Of a stretch of DNA of 64,000 bases, positions 11,989 to 23,197 are shown one piece after another. The notes under the pieces are model-generated. The model saw nothing but the letters and a program-made list of their open reading frames with translations, made no database searches and was not told the origin of the DNA. The stretch is from NCBI GenBank assembly GCA_030220185.1, contig JASPKZ010004199.1, forward strand, positions 2,402,001 to 2,466,000, written 5' to 3'. The position numbers were made by a program, and so were the translations under genes. This DNA is from Diploptera punctata (taxonomy: Eukaryota > Arthropoda > Insecta > Blattodea > Blaberidae). How positions within the stretch are numbered: the first letter of the stretch is position 1; every line of letters begins with the position of its first letter.

Positions 11989-12295
11989 GGGCACGCCGTA
12001 GCGTAGTGGTTAAGGCACTGCGCTACAAGCCGGAAGGTCGAGGGTTCGAGTACCGGTGGGGTCAGGATTTTTAAACTGACCCAAACCTTCTGCCGGCACT
12101 ATGGCCCTGGGGTCGACTCAGTCTCTAACTGAAATGAGTACCAGACGCTTGTTCTGGGGTAAAGGCGGCCGTCACGCAGGGCTGACAACCCGGCTGACAT
12201 CAAGTACCGATTGTCAAGAAAAAGTGGGAGCCCTAACCTCCTACTACCCCAAGGGCCTCTTGAGGCCTGTAGTGGGATCACTTTACCTTTACCTT
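11989..12295 (+). mobile_element. SINE family 1, copy 1, with 14-bp target duplication
   Basis: tRNA-like head with A box (GCGTAGTGGTTAAGGC) and B box (GGTTCGAGTACC), a body with CTGACCCAAACC, GGCGGCCGTCACGCAGGG and CCCCAAGGGCCTC, and a 3' repeat of ACCTTT. Flanked by direct repeats TAATATTCTAGCTG at 11975-11988 and 12296-12309, which define the borders and show insertion by target-primed reverse transcription. Other copies are at 32997-33303 and 59735-60022. Confidence 0.9.
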
Positions 12296-12309
12296 TAATA
12301 TTCTAGCTG

Positions 12310-13030
12310 TTGCAACATACAAGTCGTACAATTTCCTGCTGCTTTAATTACACTGGCCTACATTGGTTTTGTTAAATAAACTATTTTAGCTGTTTCATGG
12401 ATATTTCATCTGCTAACTCCAAAAATAAAATCAGACATTCTCTATAACCCACTTTTTTGTAATTTTGAAAAATTTTTTTTTTCAGTTTATTAACTTTTTT
12501 GGTATAGGTATGATGATTAGAAAGAGAATGTTTATTTATATTTCATTCTAATGTGTCAGCCATTGGTCAGGGGCGATTTTCACGGGTAAACCAGTTTTCA
12601 AATAACTTATTATTTCCTTATTAAGATTTAAAAAATGTTATGTTTCTAATATAAACGAACTCTTAACATGTTATATCCAATATAGAAGGAGCCAATAAAT
12701 GGGCTCGTTGCAAATATCCTCTGATGTGGAGAGTATGAATATTCGCTGTTTCTTCCTCGCGCGCATATCTCTTTCCCTTCGTAACACGTGGTTGTTACCA
12801 GCAGTCTATGTTTTAGTCTCCCAGAAAATCTGTGATTATCGAAACGTGTGTGGAGTGTATTACTGCTTTTTCTAAGAATTTAAATTAATGATTACAATAA
12901 GTGCTCTACAATCTAAGCCGTTTTCATTACTTTCTATTGGAGACAGACTAGAAATAAAAACCCTAGGAATGTCTACGCCAGTTCTGAATATAAAACGTAC
13001 AGTTCATTTCAAAAACCGACAATCCATACG
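12310..13030. other. No gene seen
   Basis: No supported coding frame. A T-rich run lies near 12455-12500. Confidence 0.5.
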
Positions 13031-13600
13031 AATTTTCAAGCGCAGGCGTGTACCGGAATAAAAACCATAATTGACTGTGTGGTTCTGAAGTGATAAAATG
13101 CACTCTATTGTCTCCCTTGCATTTTCTTTACTATAGAAAATCTGTGGACACATTCTCGACTGAAAACTTATGTTATCTGGCAGAGAAAATTAAAAAGCAC
13201 GAAACTTCAAAAGAACATAACCGAAATATTTTTAATCGTGCATTCTTCAGTACTACAACTATTAATTGGACAGAAAGTACATTAAGAGAATCGCTTTGCC
13301 TATTGAGCAAGTAAAGTAGAACAGGTATATTTTTAACATATCCACAATAAACCTAGTAAGAGGTTATATTTTTTTTTCAAAGTGCAACTACCACTATCTG
13401 GTCCCATGAACAGTTATTTGGTGATTCTTGTATGAATTCACGAATAACATTAATATTTCAGTTGCCCGCGATAGTCTAGTGCGTTTCCCAACCTGTTGTT
13501 CGCGAACCTCCAGGGAGTTCGCAAAATATTTCAAGAGGTTCGCCAAAACTTTTCCGTAATGGCGGGTTTCGAGGTTAGGCCTATTAGAGTTTCCTTCATT
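13030..13600 (+). pseudogene. hAT-like relic (TTF-type zinc-finger region and terminus)
   Basis: The frame at 13090-13314 includes SVDTFSTENLCYLAEKIKKH and ETSKEHNRNIF. This resembles the KHExSxxH end of the TTF-type zinc finger found in hAT transposases and ZMYM proteins. A preceding frame gives ALYCLPCIFF, matching the usual upstream Cys pair, so a frameshift splits the domain. About 130 bp downstream, 13480-13545 (TTCCCAACCTGTTGTTCGCG and repeated GTTCGC) resembles hAT terminal sequence. The whole is a relic and the borders are not certain. Confidence 0.45.
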
Positions 13601-13614
13601 TCTGCGGCATTGTC

Positions 13615-13649
13615 ATAATAATAATAATAATAATAATTATTATTATTAT

Positions 13650-13690
<41 letters not shown>

Positions 13691-13692
13691 TC
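13615..13692. repeat. (AAT)n/(ATT)n/(ACT)n compound microsatellite
   Basis: Three adjoining trinucleotide runs. Confidence 0.9.
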
Positions 13693-14037
13693 CATCCATC
13701 CATAGTAATTCTGCCCGAGGGCAGGTCTTTCACTGCAATCATAGCATTTCCATGCTATGCAGCTTTACTACGGAATTATAGGTGTGGTAGCTTCCCGTTG
13801 TTTTCCACACCTGTGAAGGATGATGGTGATACGGATGATGATGATGATGATGATGATGATGGCCGGATGATTTTCGGAGACCGTTGGGCCCTAAGCTTCC
13901 TGACATTTGTCTTACAGGTGAGGAAAAACCCCGATAAAAACCTCACCCAGAAAAACTGCCCCGACCGGGGATCGAACCCGGACCCGCGCTGCGTGACATG
14001 GCAGCACGCTACCTCGAGACCACAGCGGTGGACATTA
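13692..14037 (-). mobile_element. SINE family 2, minus copy
   Basis: Read on the minus strand: tRNA-like head with CTCGAGGTAGCGTGCTGCC and GGGTTCGATCCCCGG, then GGTGAGG, ACAAATGTCAGGAAGC, CATCCGGCCATCATC, and a tail with GGGAAGCTACCACACC and GCATGAAATGCTATG-like blocks. Full order as in 23198-23525 and 28163-28520. Confidence 0.85.
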
Positions 14038-14145
14038 TATTACTACAATAACTGCATTATAATTATAGTTATTATTACTGTTATTATTATTATTGTTATT
14101 ATTATTGTTATTTAATACACAAGTGATCTTCTTGATGATCAAATA

Positions 14146-14406
14146 TTAAAATATATATACAGTCAATAAGCCCATTTCACCAATTAATGTTTAAAAAGGT
14201 CAACAAGTTTCCACAGCCAAGCTGTCATTCTCAAGACCAGATATTGACTGAAGACAAAATTGATAATAAATAATAAATGTATTTATTATCAATTTTGTCT
14301 TCAGTCAATATCTGGTCTTGAGAATGACAGCTTGGCTGTGGAAACTTGTTGACCTTTTTAAACATTAATTGGTGAAATGGGCATATTGACTGTATATATA
14401 TTTTAA
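14146..14406. repeat. Near-perfect 261-bp palindrome
   Basis: Arms of about 127 bp (14146-14272 and 14280-14406) pair with very few mismatches around a 7-nt centre. Both arms carry the stem-loop GACAGC-TTG-GCTGT followed by GGAAAC. It lies next to a LINE fragment at 14407. Confidence 0.9.
14314..14354 (+). ncRNA. Degenerate hammerhead-like motif (mirrored at 14198-14238 on minus)
   Basis: GGUC pairs with GACC (stem I). The core UUGAGAA differs from CUGANGA at two positions. Then come an extra U, stem II GACAGC/GCUGU with loop UUG, GAAAC, UU, GUU. The layout matches the other motifs in this window. Probably inactive. Confidence 0.35.
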
Positions 14407-14690
14407 TTGTTGTTATTACGATCATTGTTAGGAGTTAATAGACTGGATCACCAAAGGAACACTACTATCAGAGGAAAACTTGGAGTAGCAAGTTTAAATG
14501 AAGATATCCAAAGATACCAACAAGAATGGAAAAATCATCTGAGAAGAATGGCAAGAAATAGACTTCCAAAATTGGCATTCCAATATACCCCAACTGGACA
14601 TAGGGACCAAGGAAGACCAAAACATCGGTGGAAAGATCAAGACCATCTTCGCTAGGTTTACCGTACAGGCCACATGGCCTAAAACGAATT
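14407..14690 (+). mobile_element. LINE 3' fragment, family D-related
   Basis: 82-residue open stretch with GVNRLDHQRNTTIRGKL, then LRRMARNRLPKLAFQY and GRPKHRWKDQ. Same C-terminal region as family D (NRIPKAVYNY, GRPMKRW). 5' end replaced by the palindrome. Tail GATGATGATGATG. Confidence 0.7.
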
Positions 14691-14721
14691 TGTTCATGAT
14701 GATGATGATGAATTATTGTTA

Positions 14722-14760
<39 letters not shown>

Positions 14761-15183
14761 TATTATTTTGAAATTAAATTAACCTGTAATGCCCTTTGTT
14801 ACATATGTATAACATCGAGAATTTATCACATTATTTTCACAATAAATTAATATTTACCACGAATGCCTAATTTACAATTATTTAACGTTAGGAATGCATT
14901 TGATTTCGCTACAATGAAAATTTAGTCTGCCAGATCCTTTGTGTTTTAACAATACCGACTAAGGAACGGTTACATGGTGGTCAGGTCTTTGATTTTATAT
15001 GTTAATGTGGAATTTCAACAAACTTATTTAATTTTGTATTTTCAACAATAGCTGACTTCTTTCCTTGTGACAAATGCAATAAGTTTTCAGTTGTGTATCA
15101 GAATTGTTTCCGTTCAAATTAAAATGGATAACTGGTTGAAAAATGGAAGTTTGAAAGGGCAAGAGGAAGAGGTGAGTAATTAC
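14691..15183. repeat. (GAT)n/(ATT)n microsatellite, then no gene seen
   Basis: Trinucleotide runs at 14695-14765. The remaining 400 bp has no supported feature. Confidence 0.6.
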
Positions 15184-15505
15184 AATGCCCCAAATGGGAG
15201 TCAATGACCAATCACATTTCAATGATTTTTTTTTTATTTACAATCAATCACAGTCGTTTTTCACCTCGATTTTAACAGTTTAATTTTATCACTGTAAAAT
15301 AAAGCTCCTCCTTTTTAACATTCTGAATAGGTCATAGCATTATTTTACAGTGACACCATGTGGCTACCAAATTGTATATATAGTGCACGAATGTAACCTT
15401 ATCGTGGTTGCGGGAGATAATATAAAAACATTTGTAGCAATTGATTATACCACAAAAAAAAAACCACTATTTGCACTTTCTTAAACGTATTTTTCCCCAT
15501 TTAAT
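15184..15505. repeat. Unclassified dispersed repeat X, copy 1
   Basis: Shares ordered blocks with 31880-32215 in opposite orientation: TGCCCCAAATGGGAGTCAAT, TTTTTAACATTCTGAATAGG, TCATAGCATTA, AACATTTGTAGCAATTGAT, TTTGCACTTTCTTAAA. No coding frame. Class unknown, probably a non-autonomous element. Confidence 0.75.
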
Positions 15506-15592
15506 AACATTAAAGAAAAATATAATTAACATATTTACATCATAGGACATCAAAAATTAATATACAGTTTGATGTGTTTCATTTTTTCTCCA

Positions 15593-15960
15593 CTAGGGTG
15601 CATTCTTACAATATTGCGATCCTTTGGCAATAAATAATAGTAATAATAATAATAAGTAAAAGGTTCGCTCGAGTGGGCATTGATTACATTTAATCTTTGC
15701 TATATTCGTTGTGTTTTTTGTGTTCTTTGGGCACTTCGGTATGTGGTACCGTTCGCACCTGTGGCCACACGAAGGACATATACATTTTTCATTTGGGTCG
15801 TGGTGCTTCTTGTTTTCACACACTTTGTGATGAAAACCATGCACAGCATAACGTGTCACAACATATCGCTGGTCCTGATTAGCTTTTGTCTAGTTCCTCT
15901 CTATCATGGCTCCCGTAGCATAGAAATAAATATCTATCTCCCTGTAAACCAATGCCCAAT
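15593..15960 (-). mobile_element. LINE family E 3' end with C-terminal Cys/His module
   Basis: Minus-strand open stretch of 88 residues containing YAVHGFHHKVC, HHDPNEKCICPSCG and CERYHIPKC, a Cys/His cluster likely to bind zinc. The same module in diverged form (FAAHGFHGKIC, CICKLCSKPCPKYH) follows the RT at 36285-38040, so this is a 5'-truncated copy of that LINE type. A (TAA)n tail lies at 15633-15656. Confidence 0.7.
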
Positions 15961-15964
15961 CTGA

Positions 15965-16425
15965 GAGAATTTTTCTCATTTATTATTAATATGTAGTCAA
16001 ACTACTGTTGAGATATCTTCCTCAAGCAAAGTGCAGCAGAAAATCTACTTCACATACATTATAGGTGAATAAATCAAATTTCAGCTAAGATAAAATATTA
16101 TAATGTAAAGATACGAAGAATGCTTTTTTTTTAGCGCGATAGTGCGTTTTGTCGTACTTATCAGCAATGGCGACCATTATTGAAAGTTCAACTTCATACA
16201 TTTCGGAGTTGCCAACCTAAATAACTATACTGAAATATTACATTTACATCCACGTGCGGGAAGTAAAACCACTGCCCTCTATGTATAATACGTACAGCGT
16301 TTGAAAAAAATGATGGCGCAACTCTTGATGATGGAAAATTAAAGCGTTTTGAAGAGCGATTCACACCAGTACGTTGTTACATGTTCTGACTCGTTTGAGT
16401 ATAAAGCGGATGGCAAGTCTCTCTT
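15965..16425. other. No gene seen
   Basis: No supported coding frame. Confidence 0.5.
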
Positions 16426-16439
16426 CTTGCAGCATTTGT

Positions 16440-16530
16440 ATCGTTCGCTTCAGTGGAGCAGTCGGTAAGATGCTCTATTTCCGACGACGCGGGCCCACGT
16501 TCGATTCTGCTCAGCTATGTTTTTTTTTGT
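16440..16530 (+). repeat. tRNA-like head of a SINE
   Basis: A-box-like GTGGAGCAGTCGGTAAGATG, B-box-like CGTTCGATTCTGC, then a T run that would end pol III transcription. Confidence 0.5.
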
Positions 16531-16621
16531 ATTTATTATTATTTAATAACGTCGTTAATTTTCATAATGCGTACATGTTACCAGGTTTCATTATATAAAT
16601 AAATTTTTATATAGCTATATT

Positions 16622-16905
16622 CCTGGTCGGGACAGGCTCCTGGGTGAGATTTTTTCGAGGGTTTTCCTCACCTATAAGATAATGTCAGGAAGCTTAGATA
16701 GGGCCCAACAGTCCCCGAAAATCATCCGGCCACCATCATCATCCTTATCATTATCATCATCATTCTTCATCGGTGTGGAAAGAAACGGGAAGTTACAACA
16801 CCTACAGTTCCTTAGTAATGCTGCAAAGCATAGCATGAAAATGCTATGATTGCAGTGAAAGATCTGCCTTTGGACAGAATTACTATGGGATGGAATATAT
16901 GGAAA
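16622..16905 (+). mobile_element. SINE family 2, 5'-truncated
   Basis: Starts inside the family at GGTCGGGACAGGCTCCTGGG and follows the family order to CAGAATTACTATGG. The tRNA-like head is missing. Confidence 0.8.
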
Positions 16906-17111
16906 TAAATAAATTAAAGGAAACAGCTCATAATATATAGAAAATGAATAACGATAATAACGTCTCATTATTTTGTTTACAAATCACATGGCATAATAAA
17001 ATTATTTATTTCCATTACTAATACAAAATGCGTCTGATTAATTTAATATCTAATTTCATTATACAAGTAAGTCCTGAAGTACTGCATCGCTTAATACAGA
17101 AAATTCCTAGG

Positions 17112-17205
17112 AGAGATGGTTGTGGTCTAGTGGAGGGAGCTTCTGTTTCCCGTGCATGAGATCGCGTGTTCGATTCTGCTGCCATGCTTTTTTTCTCTGG
17201 TTCTT
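17112..17205 (+). repeat. tRNA-like repeat head
   Basis: GTGGTCTAGTGG (A-box-like) and GTGTTCGATTCTGC (B-box-like), followed by a T run. Confidence 0.5.
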
Positions 17206-17985
17206 ATTTCAATTAATTTTCTTTCTTTTGTTTCATTTCTTTTGCTTTGTTTTATTTTCAGTATTTACCGCACTACTTATTTACACGAAATTGTTTTCCA
17301 TTGCACGACACACAATGAAATATAACGGATTTAGTTTCTCAAATAGTTGTATACTTGTGAACCAAATAGTTGATCTCTGATCATGCGCAGTGGCTTCGTT
17401 CTGAGACATGAAAATTATCTATGCGCCATTAATTATTTCAAAGGCTGTACAATGTATATACAGAAAATATCCAAAAGGTAGTGTTAATATACATTATACA
17501 AAACAAATCACTGCATTTTAAATGAACTGAACTTTATTTGAAACAATATAAAACAATAAATACGTACTTGTGGCCATGTTATTAATAATTGATCCCAAGA
17601 CCTCCTGTTGTTCTAACTAATAAACATTTCCCACACTGTTAACGTTAGTCAATTGTTTATAATGAACGAAAAAATTTCCAACAAAGATGTTATTATTTTA
17701 CTATTATTTATTTTGAAAACACCATCGCTAAAAAAAATAATGTAGAACGCACGTTTCTGAAGTGTTTTACAGAATCTCGGAAATAAAAACCTGGTTATCT
17801 CTCGGTTTCTAAACATTTTTCCTCGATTCTGTAAAAACCACTTCTCAACCTCGCATCGTAATATACTATTTCATTGCAATTACTTAAAAATACTGGGTGA
17901 TGGTAAAGTTTTATAAAAAGATTTGAAATTAGCGTAAAAATAGGCACTTAGAATTTCCTATTGGTTTCCTTTTAACAGATAAAAA
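17206..17985. other. No gene seen
   Basis: T-rich then AT-rich sequence without a recognised feature. Confidence 0.5.
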
Positions 17986-17989
17986 ACTA

Positions 17990-18245
17990 AAATTTTATTG
18001 TCCAGTGTTATTAACATTAAATTGGAACTGGGAGTAAACATCAATAAACTAAATATATATTCACACATATAAATATATTATATAATGGAAATGTACAACT
18101 GATAACAAATGAGGGAAATTTTGAAGAAGTGGCTGAATTCAAATATCTAGGAACAATAATTACAAATAGGAATGAGATGCACAAAGAAATTAAACAAAGA
18201 CTCAATTCTGGAAATGCGTGCTTTTATACGTTACAGGGACTCTTC
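17990..18245 (+). mobile_element. LINE family A fragment (after RT)
   Basis: LGVNINKLN-like start, then FEEVAEFKYLGTIITNRNEM and a following LNSGNACFYTLQ stretch, the segment after the RT catalytic region. It carries TATATAATGGAAATG uninterrupted, the same site that holds a DNA transposon in the copy at 47015-48565. Confidence 0.75.
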
Positions 18246-18384
18246 CCGCACCCCGGCCGAAGCAGTGTAAGGTATCTTACTTGCCTCAGAGCTTCAGAAC
18301 GCGCGCTGATTCCGAGACTTCATGATATAAGATTTTTTTTTTTTTTCAGTAAGTGTTTTACAATGTATGTGACTGCTGTCATAG

Positions 18385-18560
18385 CATAGTGAAGAATTTG
18401 AGTAGCTACGAAAACTAGCGGCTTTATGTTAAGAAAACAAGTTACAAGGTTGGCAAACCCGACATTCTGGCTGCATGTCACTCTTATACTCGCTGAATGA
18501 CCGTTAATCTCTGTAATTGACACATTTGTAGAGCCCAGGGTAGGCCAATCTGTGAAATAA
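18385..18560 (+). mobile_element. SINE family 5, degraded 3' part
   Basis: GAGTAGCTACGAAAA, GACATTCTGGCTGCATGTCA and CTGTAATTGACACATTTG follow the order of 30776-31135 and 41692-42045. Confidence 0.55.
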
Positions 18561-18762
18561 TAGTATTACAAATTCATAGTTAAAATGTGTGGCCGCTTTT
18601 AAAATCCAAGGATCAAATTTAAGCTCAGGTTATTTTAACCTAGTATCTACAATGTTTAGTGAACGGTCAACCTCGTGAGGATAACTGAGTATCTACTCGA
18701 TCAGACAAATAGATAAATTCGATTGGAAGAACTCATACTAATGTTTAGGAATTGTGACATTA

Positions 18763-18774
18763 TTACATTATTAT

Positions 18775-18804
<30 letters not shown>
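18763..18804. repeat. (ATT)n microsatellite
   Basis: ATT runs at the 3' tail of the minus-strand LINE that follows. Confidence 0.9.
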
Positions 18805-18805
<1 letters not shown>

Positions 18806-19525
18806 CACTGGCACTATCGAACCCGTAGGTTCATGGCCGCGCGGACATAAGCTCTCCATACATCCCTATCCTGAGCTAATGCTTTTCAATCATTCCCTCT
18901 GTAATCTACTTCCCTCAAATCATAGTTAATGTTATTCTCCCACCTCATTCTTGATCTACCAACTAGGCGTTTTCCCTCTGGTTTTCCTACAAGTAGCTTC
19001 CATGCACGTCTTTCATTCCCCATACGTGCCACATGTCCTGCCCATCGCAGTCTACGGGACTTGACTGTTCTTATTATATCTGGCTTCCTTATAAAGACCA
19101 TGTAGTTCATTGTTATGTAGTCTTATCCATTCACCTGTCTGTTCATCTCTCTTTGGTTCAAAAATTTTCCTAAGCACTTTATTCTCAAATACTTGTAATC
19201 TCATTTCCTCCCTTAAAGTAAGAGCCCATGTTTCGCACCCATATAATATAACTGGTAGAATAATAGTTATATATATTTTCAATTTAACGTTTTTTGAAAG
19301 GAGTTGGGACATCAAGAGTCTCTGGAATGCATAATAGCACGCATTTCCAGAATTGAGCCTATGTTTAATTTCTTTGTGCATCTCATTCCTATTTGTGATT
19401 ATTGTTGCTAGGTATTTTGAATTCAGCCACTTCCTCAAAATTTCCCTCATTTGTCATTAGCTGTCCATTTCCATTATATAATGAATTTCTACGTGTGACC
19501 ATATATTTAGTTTTATTGATATTTA
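18795..19525 (-). mobile_element. LINE family A 3' end (RT tail to C-terminus)
   Basis: Minus-strand open stretches at 19052-19450 and 18886-19110 contain SKYLATIITNRNEM, LPVILYGCETW, KIFEPKRDEQTGEWIRLHN and RLRWAGHVARMGNERRAW, then RMRWENNINYDLREV. This is the classic region between the RT domain and the 3' end of insect LINEs. One frameshift separates the two stretches. 5' truncated. Confidence 0.85.
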
Positions 19526-19526
19526 C

Positions 19527-19590
<64 letters not shown>

Positions 19591-19760
19591 AATAAGAACT
19601 GGAATGAGAACAAGGGGACTGGAGTACATGGAGTGAATGGATGAGACGAGTGGAGAAGAAAAATAAATCTTCGGGCACAGAAAGATGTGTAAACATTAAA
19701 AATCTGTATGTAAATACATTATTATTATTATTATTATTATTATTAATTAATTAATTAATG
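19526..19760 (+). mobile_element. LINE family B tail between two (ATT)n runs
   Basis: (ATT)n at 19527-19588, then 19589-19710 (GGAATGAGAACAAGGGGACT to AAAGATGTGTAAACATT) matching the family B 3' end, then (ATT)n and (TTAA)n to 19760. Confidence 0.7.
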
Positions 19761-19784
19761 GCGATTGCCATTGTTGAGCTTCTC

Positions 19785-20135
19785 CTTTGTTAGGAGTTAC
19801 TAGACCAAGTTCATTTTTAGTTACCATATTCTCCTATAGATGTCATGAATGGCATTCGATGAACACATCGACTCAATGAGACACCTAACAAGTAACTAAG
19901 GTATTACTAGGACCTTGAGGTTGGTAAATTTTGCTTAGAAGCTTTTTTATTCAGGCTTGAGGATCTTTCACCAGCTTGAAAAATATTCAGACTCGGGATT
20001 CACCGCTTGAAGTTCCTCTCGAAAGACTTGCTCCTTGGATTTTTCCGTCCTAAAAACCGGAACGGGTTTGAACCCGCGACCCTCGGGACCAGAGAAAAGG
20101 AGCATAACCACTGCGGTCGACTAATCGTGCCATGA
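19785..20135 (-). mobile_element. SINE family 3, minus copy
   Basis: Minus-strand order as at 39933-40345: head with GGTTCAAACCCG-type B box and body blocks ending near TAACTCCTAACAAAGG. Includes CCTTGGATTTTTCCGTCC and TTTATTCAGGCTTGAGGATC. Diverged. Confidence 0.75.
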
Positions 20136-20139
20136 TAAC

Positions 20140-20880
20140 CACGAATATCCATGTTCCATGAGTACATAACTTGCTACCTGCACTAAGTTCTTCCGTGTCA
20201 CAATTTTTATAGTAGCTCTATTTATCCGTTAATTTGGGTTTTAATACACAAGCCGCCACTGTATCTCTCTGCGAATTGAACATAACATAGTATTTGCATA
20301 TGAGATCGGATTTCTACAAATTAATTCCATCTCATTTATTCAGGCCACAAATTGTAACAAGAACTTGTTAACATTCCCATAATTTGCTGCTCCATACAAG
20401 TTAAAATTTGCATTTTTGGTTTGCACAGTGTACTATGCTGTAGTCTCTCACCCTAGATTTGGTCAATGAAACTATAGATTACGTTACCGTGGTCCTAATG
20501 GCTTACCATACCTGAAGTAAAATATAAATGTTGATTCTATGTTATTTTAACACTCATGCACGTTATAGGCATAATTTTGTTAGTAGATAAAAATAAAAAA
20601 TAAAAAGTTATTTTGGAAAGAAACCTTTAAGTAAATTGTGTGTTTTATTATTAATAAGTTGGTAATTATATTTCAAACAGAATGCCAAATTTCATCCACT
20701 CTTAAAATGCTACTTATATTGAAATTAAATTAAATTGTCTTTTAATTATTTTCTTTCGTACTGATAAGCAAAATACAACATATTAACTATCGTTTGATGT
20801 ATTATGGGTCTGATATTTCATTATGATCAACTATTGAAATAATAATTATATATTTTTTAAATTAACAATAAAAAAATTGA
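20140..20880. other. No gene seen
   Basis: AT-rich without a recognised feature. Confidence 0.5.
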
Positions 20881-20884
20881 ACTA

Positions 20885-21215
20885 GACCAGCCTCATGGGC
20901 TAGTGGTCAGTGTTTTTGACCACAGTTCTTAAGGTTCCGTATACGATTCCCGGTCAGACCATAGGAATTTTTACTTAAAGATAATTATTCCAATGGTTAC
21001 CCATGGTTTCGAATTTAGGTTAAGTTTAGATTAAGGGCTCTCCTGGCGTTTCATCATCATTTATCAGCCATCACATCATTGTGGTAACCTAACTACGCCT
21101 TCCAGGTGCCTCAACCTAAGAAATGGATTACAATTCTACCAAAGCCAGGGGAGAAAGCCAGAAATGTCATAACTCATAAGGAGACAAGCTGATGGCATTG
21201 GAAACAAAAAAAAAG
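20885..21215 (+). mobile_element. tRNA-headed SINE, single copy in window
   Basis: Head with GGGCTAGTGGTCAGTG (A-box-like) and GATTCCCGGTCAGACC (B-box-like). Body with ATCATCATTTATCAGCC, CAGGTGCCTCAACC and a tail GGCATTGGAAAC followed by A run. Confidence 0.6.
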
Positions 21216-21219
21216 GACA

Positions 21220-21778
21220 ATACAATTTTTACGAAAAGAAAATTAGTTAAATGTTAGGGAAAGTTATCATTTTTTAAATTTTAAGTTAAAATTGGAATAG
21301 TTTCTTAGAATACGTCATTACTTCATGCCGTTTTTGGTCTATCATACAAAGCCCAATTTTCTTCAGCCGAATGAGAATAGTAATATTGAAGTCTTAAATT
21401 TAAAAAAATAGCAAAAACTTTCGTATCGTTTTCCTTATATTTATCCTAGGTCATTACTTAGATCACATATTAGTTAAGCATAAAGGAGTGACTGTTTGAA
21501 GAAACTATCAAACGTGAATATACTTTCTCTTGACATTAATGGTTCCTTTATGTTTCGTGACTCCGAAGAGGAAACATACGTTAGTAAATATTTGTCTTTA
21601 CCAAAGTACTTTTTAATTTGTATATTTTTAAAAATAAAATTAGACATTTTATTAGGTATGGTGAACTATAAATTCACAATTTTAAAGTTTATGTTATGTA
21701 TTTTTCGTTTACCAGATCTAAATTACTCATTAATAGTGAAAAAAGCATGTAACTCAATTTTATCTTGAATTAAACCTC
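21220..21778. other. No gene seen
   Basis: A 90-codon frame (21496-21768) has AT-driven composition and no recognisable motif, so it is not called a gene. Confidence 0.5.
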
Positions 21779-21779
21779 T

Positions 21780-22075
21780 TCTTCTTCTTCCTCTACGCAT
21801 GAAAGCTGGCAGCTTGTTGCGTGTTCATTCACTACAGGTCCGGGGTATGGTGACGTCCTTCCATCGTAGTTGTGGTCTTCCTAAAAGCCTTTTCTGCTGA
21901 GGTGTCCAGTCACGTAGTTTCTTCACTAATCTAGTGTTCTCCATTCTATCTATGTGATCGTTCCAATTTAGTCTTCCAGAGGTTTATAGGTTCAATTTGA
22001 CATTCTTCTCTAATAACAGAGCTGCGAATTTTCTCTCTCAGCGATTTTCCTACGAATGAATTAAACCTCATAGTG
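21780..22075 (-). mobile_element. LINE 3' fragment
   Basis: Minus strand: SLREKIRSSVIREECQI, then HxxRMENTR and GRPQLRWKDV-like blocks in two frames, the C-terminal LINE region. 5' truncated. Confidence 0.6.
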
Positions 22076-22079
22076 ATTT

Positions 22080-23190
22080 ATTCCTATAAAAGTTTAATTT
22101 CTCAAACCTAATTTCTTTCTTTTCACCTCTCCCTATGAAGGTATGTTTCTTGCTCTACTCTTTTCTGGTCTTACACGGACACGACCTGTCGGGGGAGGCT
22201 TTTAAACTGTGGATTACATAATATTATATACTTTTGAACCACATAAGGACATGGATAGCCTCCCTGGATGAGTGATCAGCTCAATATTAGGTCGAGAAAC
22301 ACCATTCACTCATATTTAATCTGCAAGTTGATGATACTGCAGATATTTTAGAATGCATTACGGCGCCTGAGATACGAATGCTTGAAATCACTGTTCTGTT
22401 GTATGCTAATGGTTAATTATTTGTTTCAAGACAATTAAGGGAATGCAAAGAGGTCTGGTCTGAATATAAATAGCCTACACTGTAGGAACTCGGGATTCAC
22501 CGTAAGTGTTAGACAAATGCAATGACGTTTGAAAATGGGACAGTCTATGGAAGAGCAGAAGACTGGATATACGAGTACCTCGATCAAGTACTACAGAACT
22601 TGGAATATTTTGAATGTTTTAATGCGACTTTCGAATTAATGATAAGTGGAACAAACATATTGATGTAGCTTTTTTCCCCAGGAACTTATTAGTATGCTCG
22701 GTCTTTAGAAACTTTAGAAAACATGTGCGGTCGGTAATGCAGTATGGCAGTGAGATTTTTGATACTAAATAAAGTATAACACATTTTCTCAAATATATTT
22801 CAGGACTTACTAAGACTGTTTATAACTATGAAATTTTATGTGAATTTGGGTCGCTTCAGGATGATACAAATTATAAAAATTCATATATTCAAATACTGGT
22901 TGTGACCAATCCAAGGTATACAAACAATGCTTAAAGAAATTTACTTTGATCATCAAATTAGGAACATGGATGCGAAATTCTGATTAGACGATGTTAGAAG
23001 GGGACTCCAAAAGATTGAAATAGATTGTTATGGGAAAATGGGAACGAAAATCGCAAGAATACATAGAGAAAAATCAGGGAGGATACTAGGATGTAAAACC
23101 AACAGGATACTATTTCAGGTTGTGTGGAGTAAGCGTTCGCTGTACTTACAGAGAGACCTAAAACAGATTTGGAGAAATGTATATATATAT
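22080..23190. other. No gene seen
   Basis: No supported coding frame. A GTATATATATAT run precedes the SINE at 23198. Confidence 0.5.
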
Positions 23191-23197
23191 AATCTGT

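Noticed and set aside
17120..17380. 86-codon Phe-rich frame
   Set aside because: T-rich tail of a tRNA-like repeat, with no membrane-protein pattern beyond composition.
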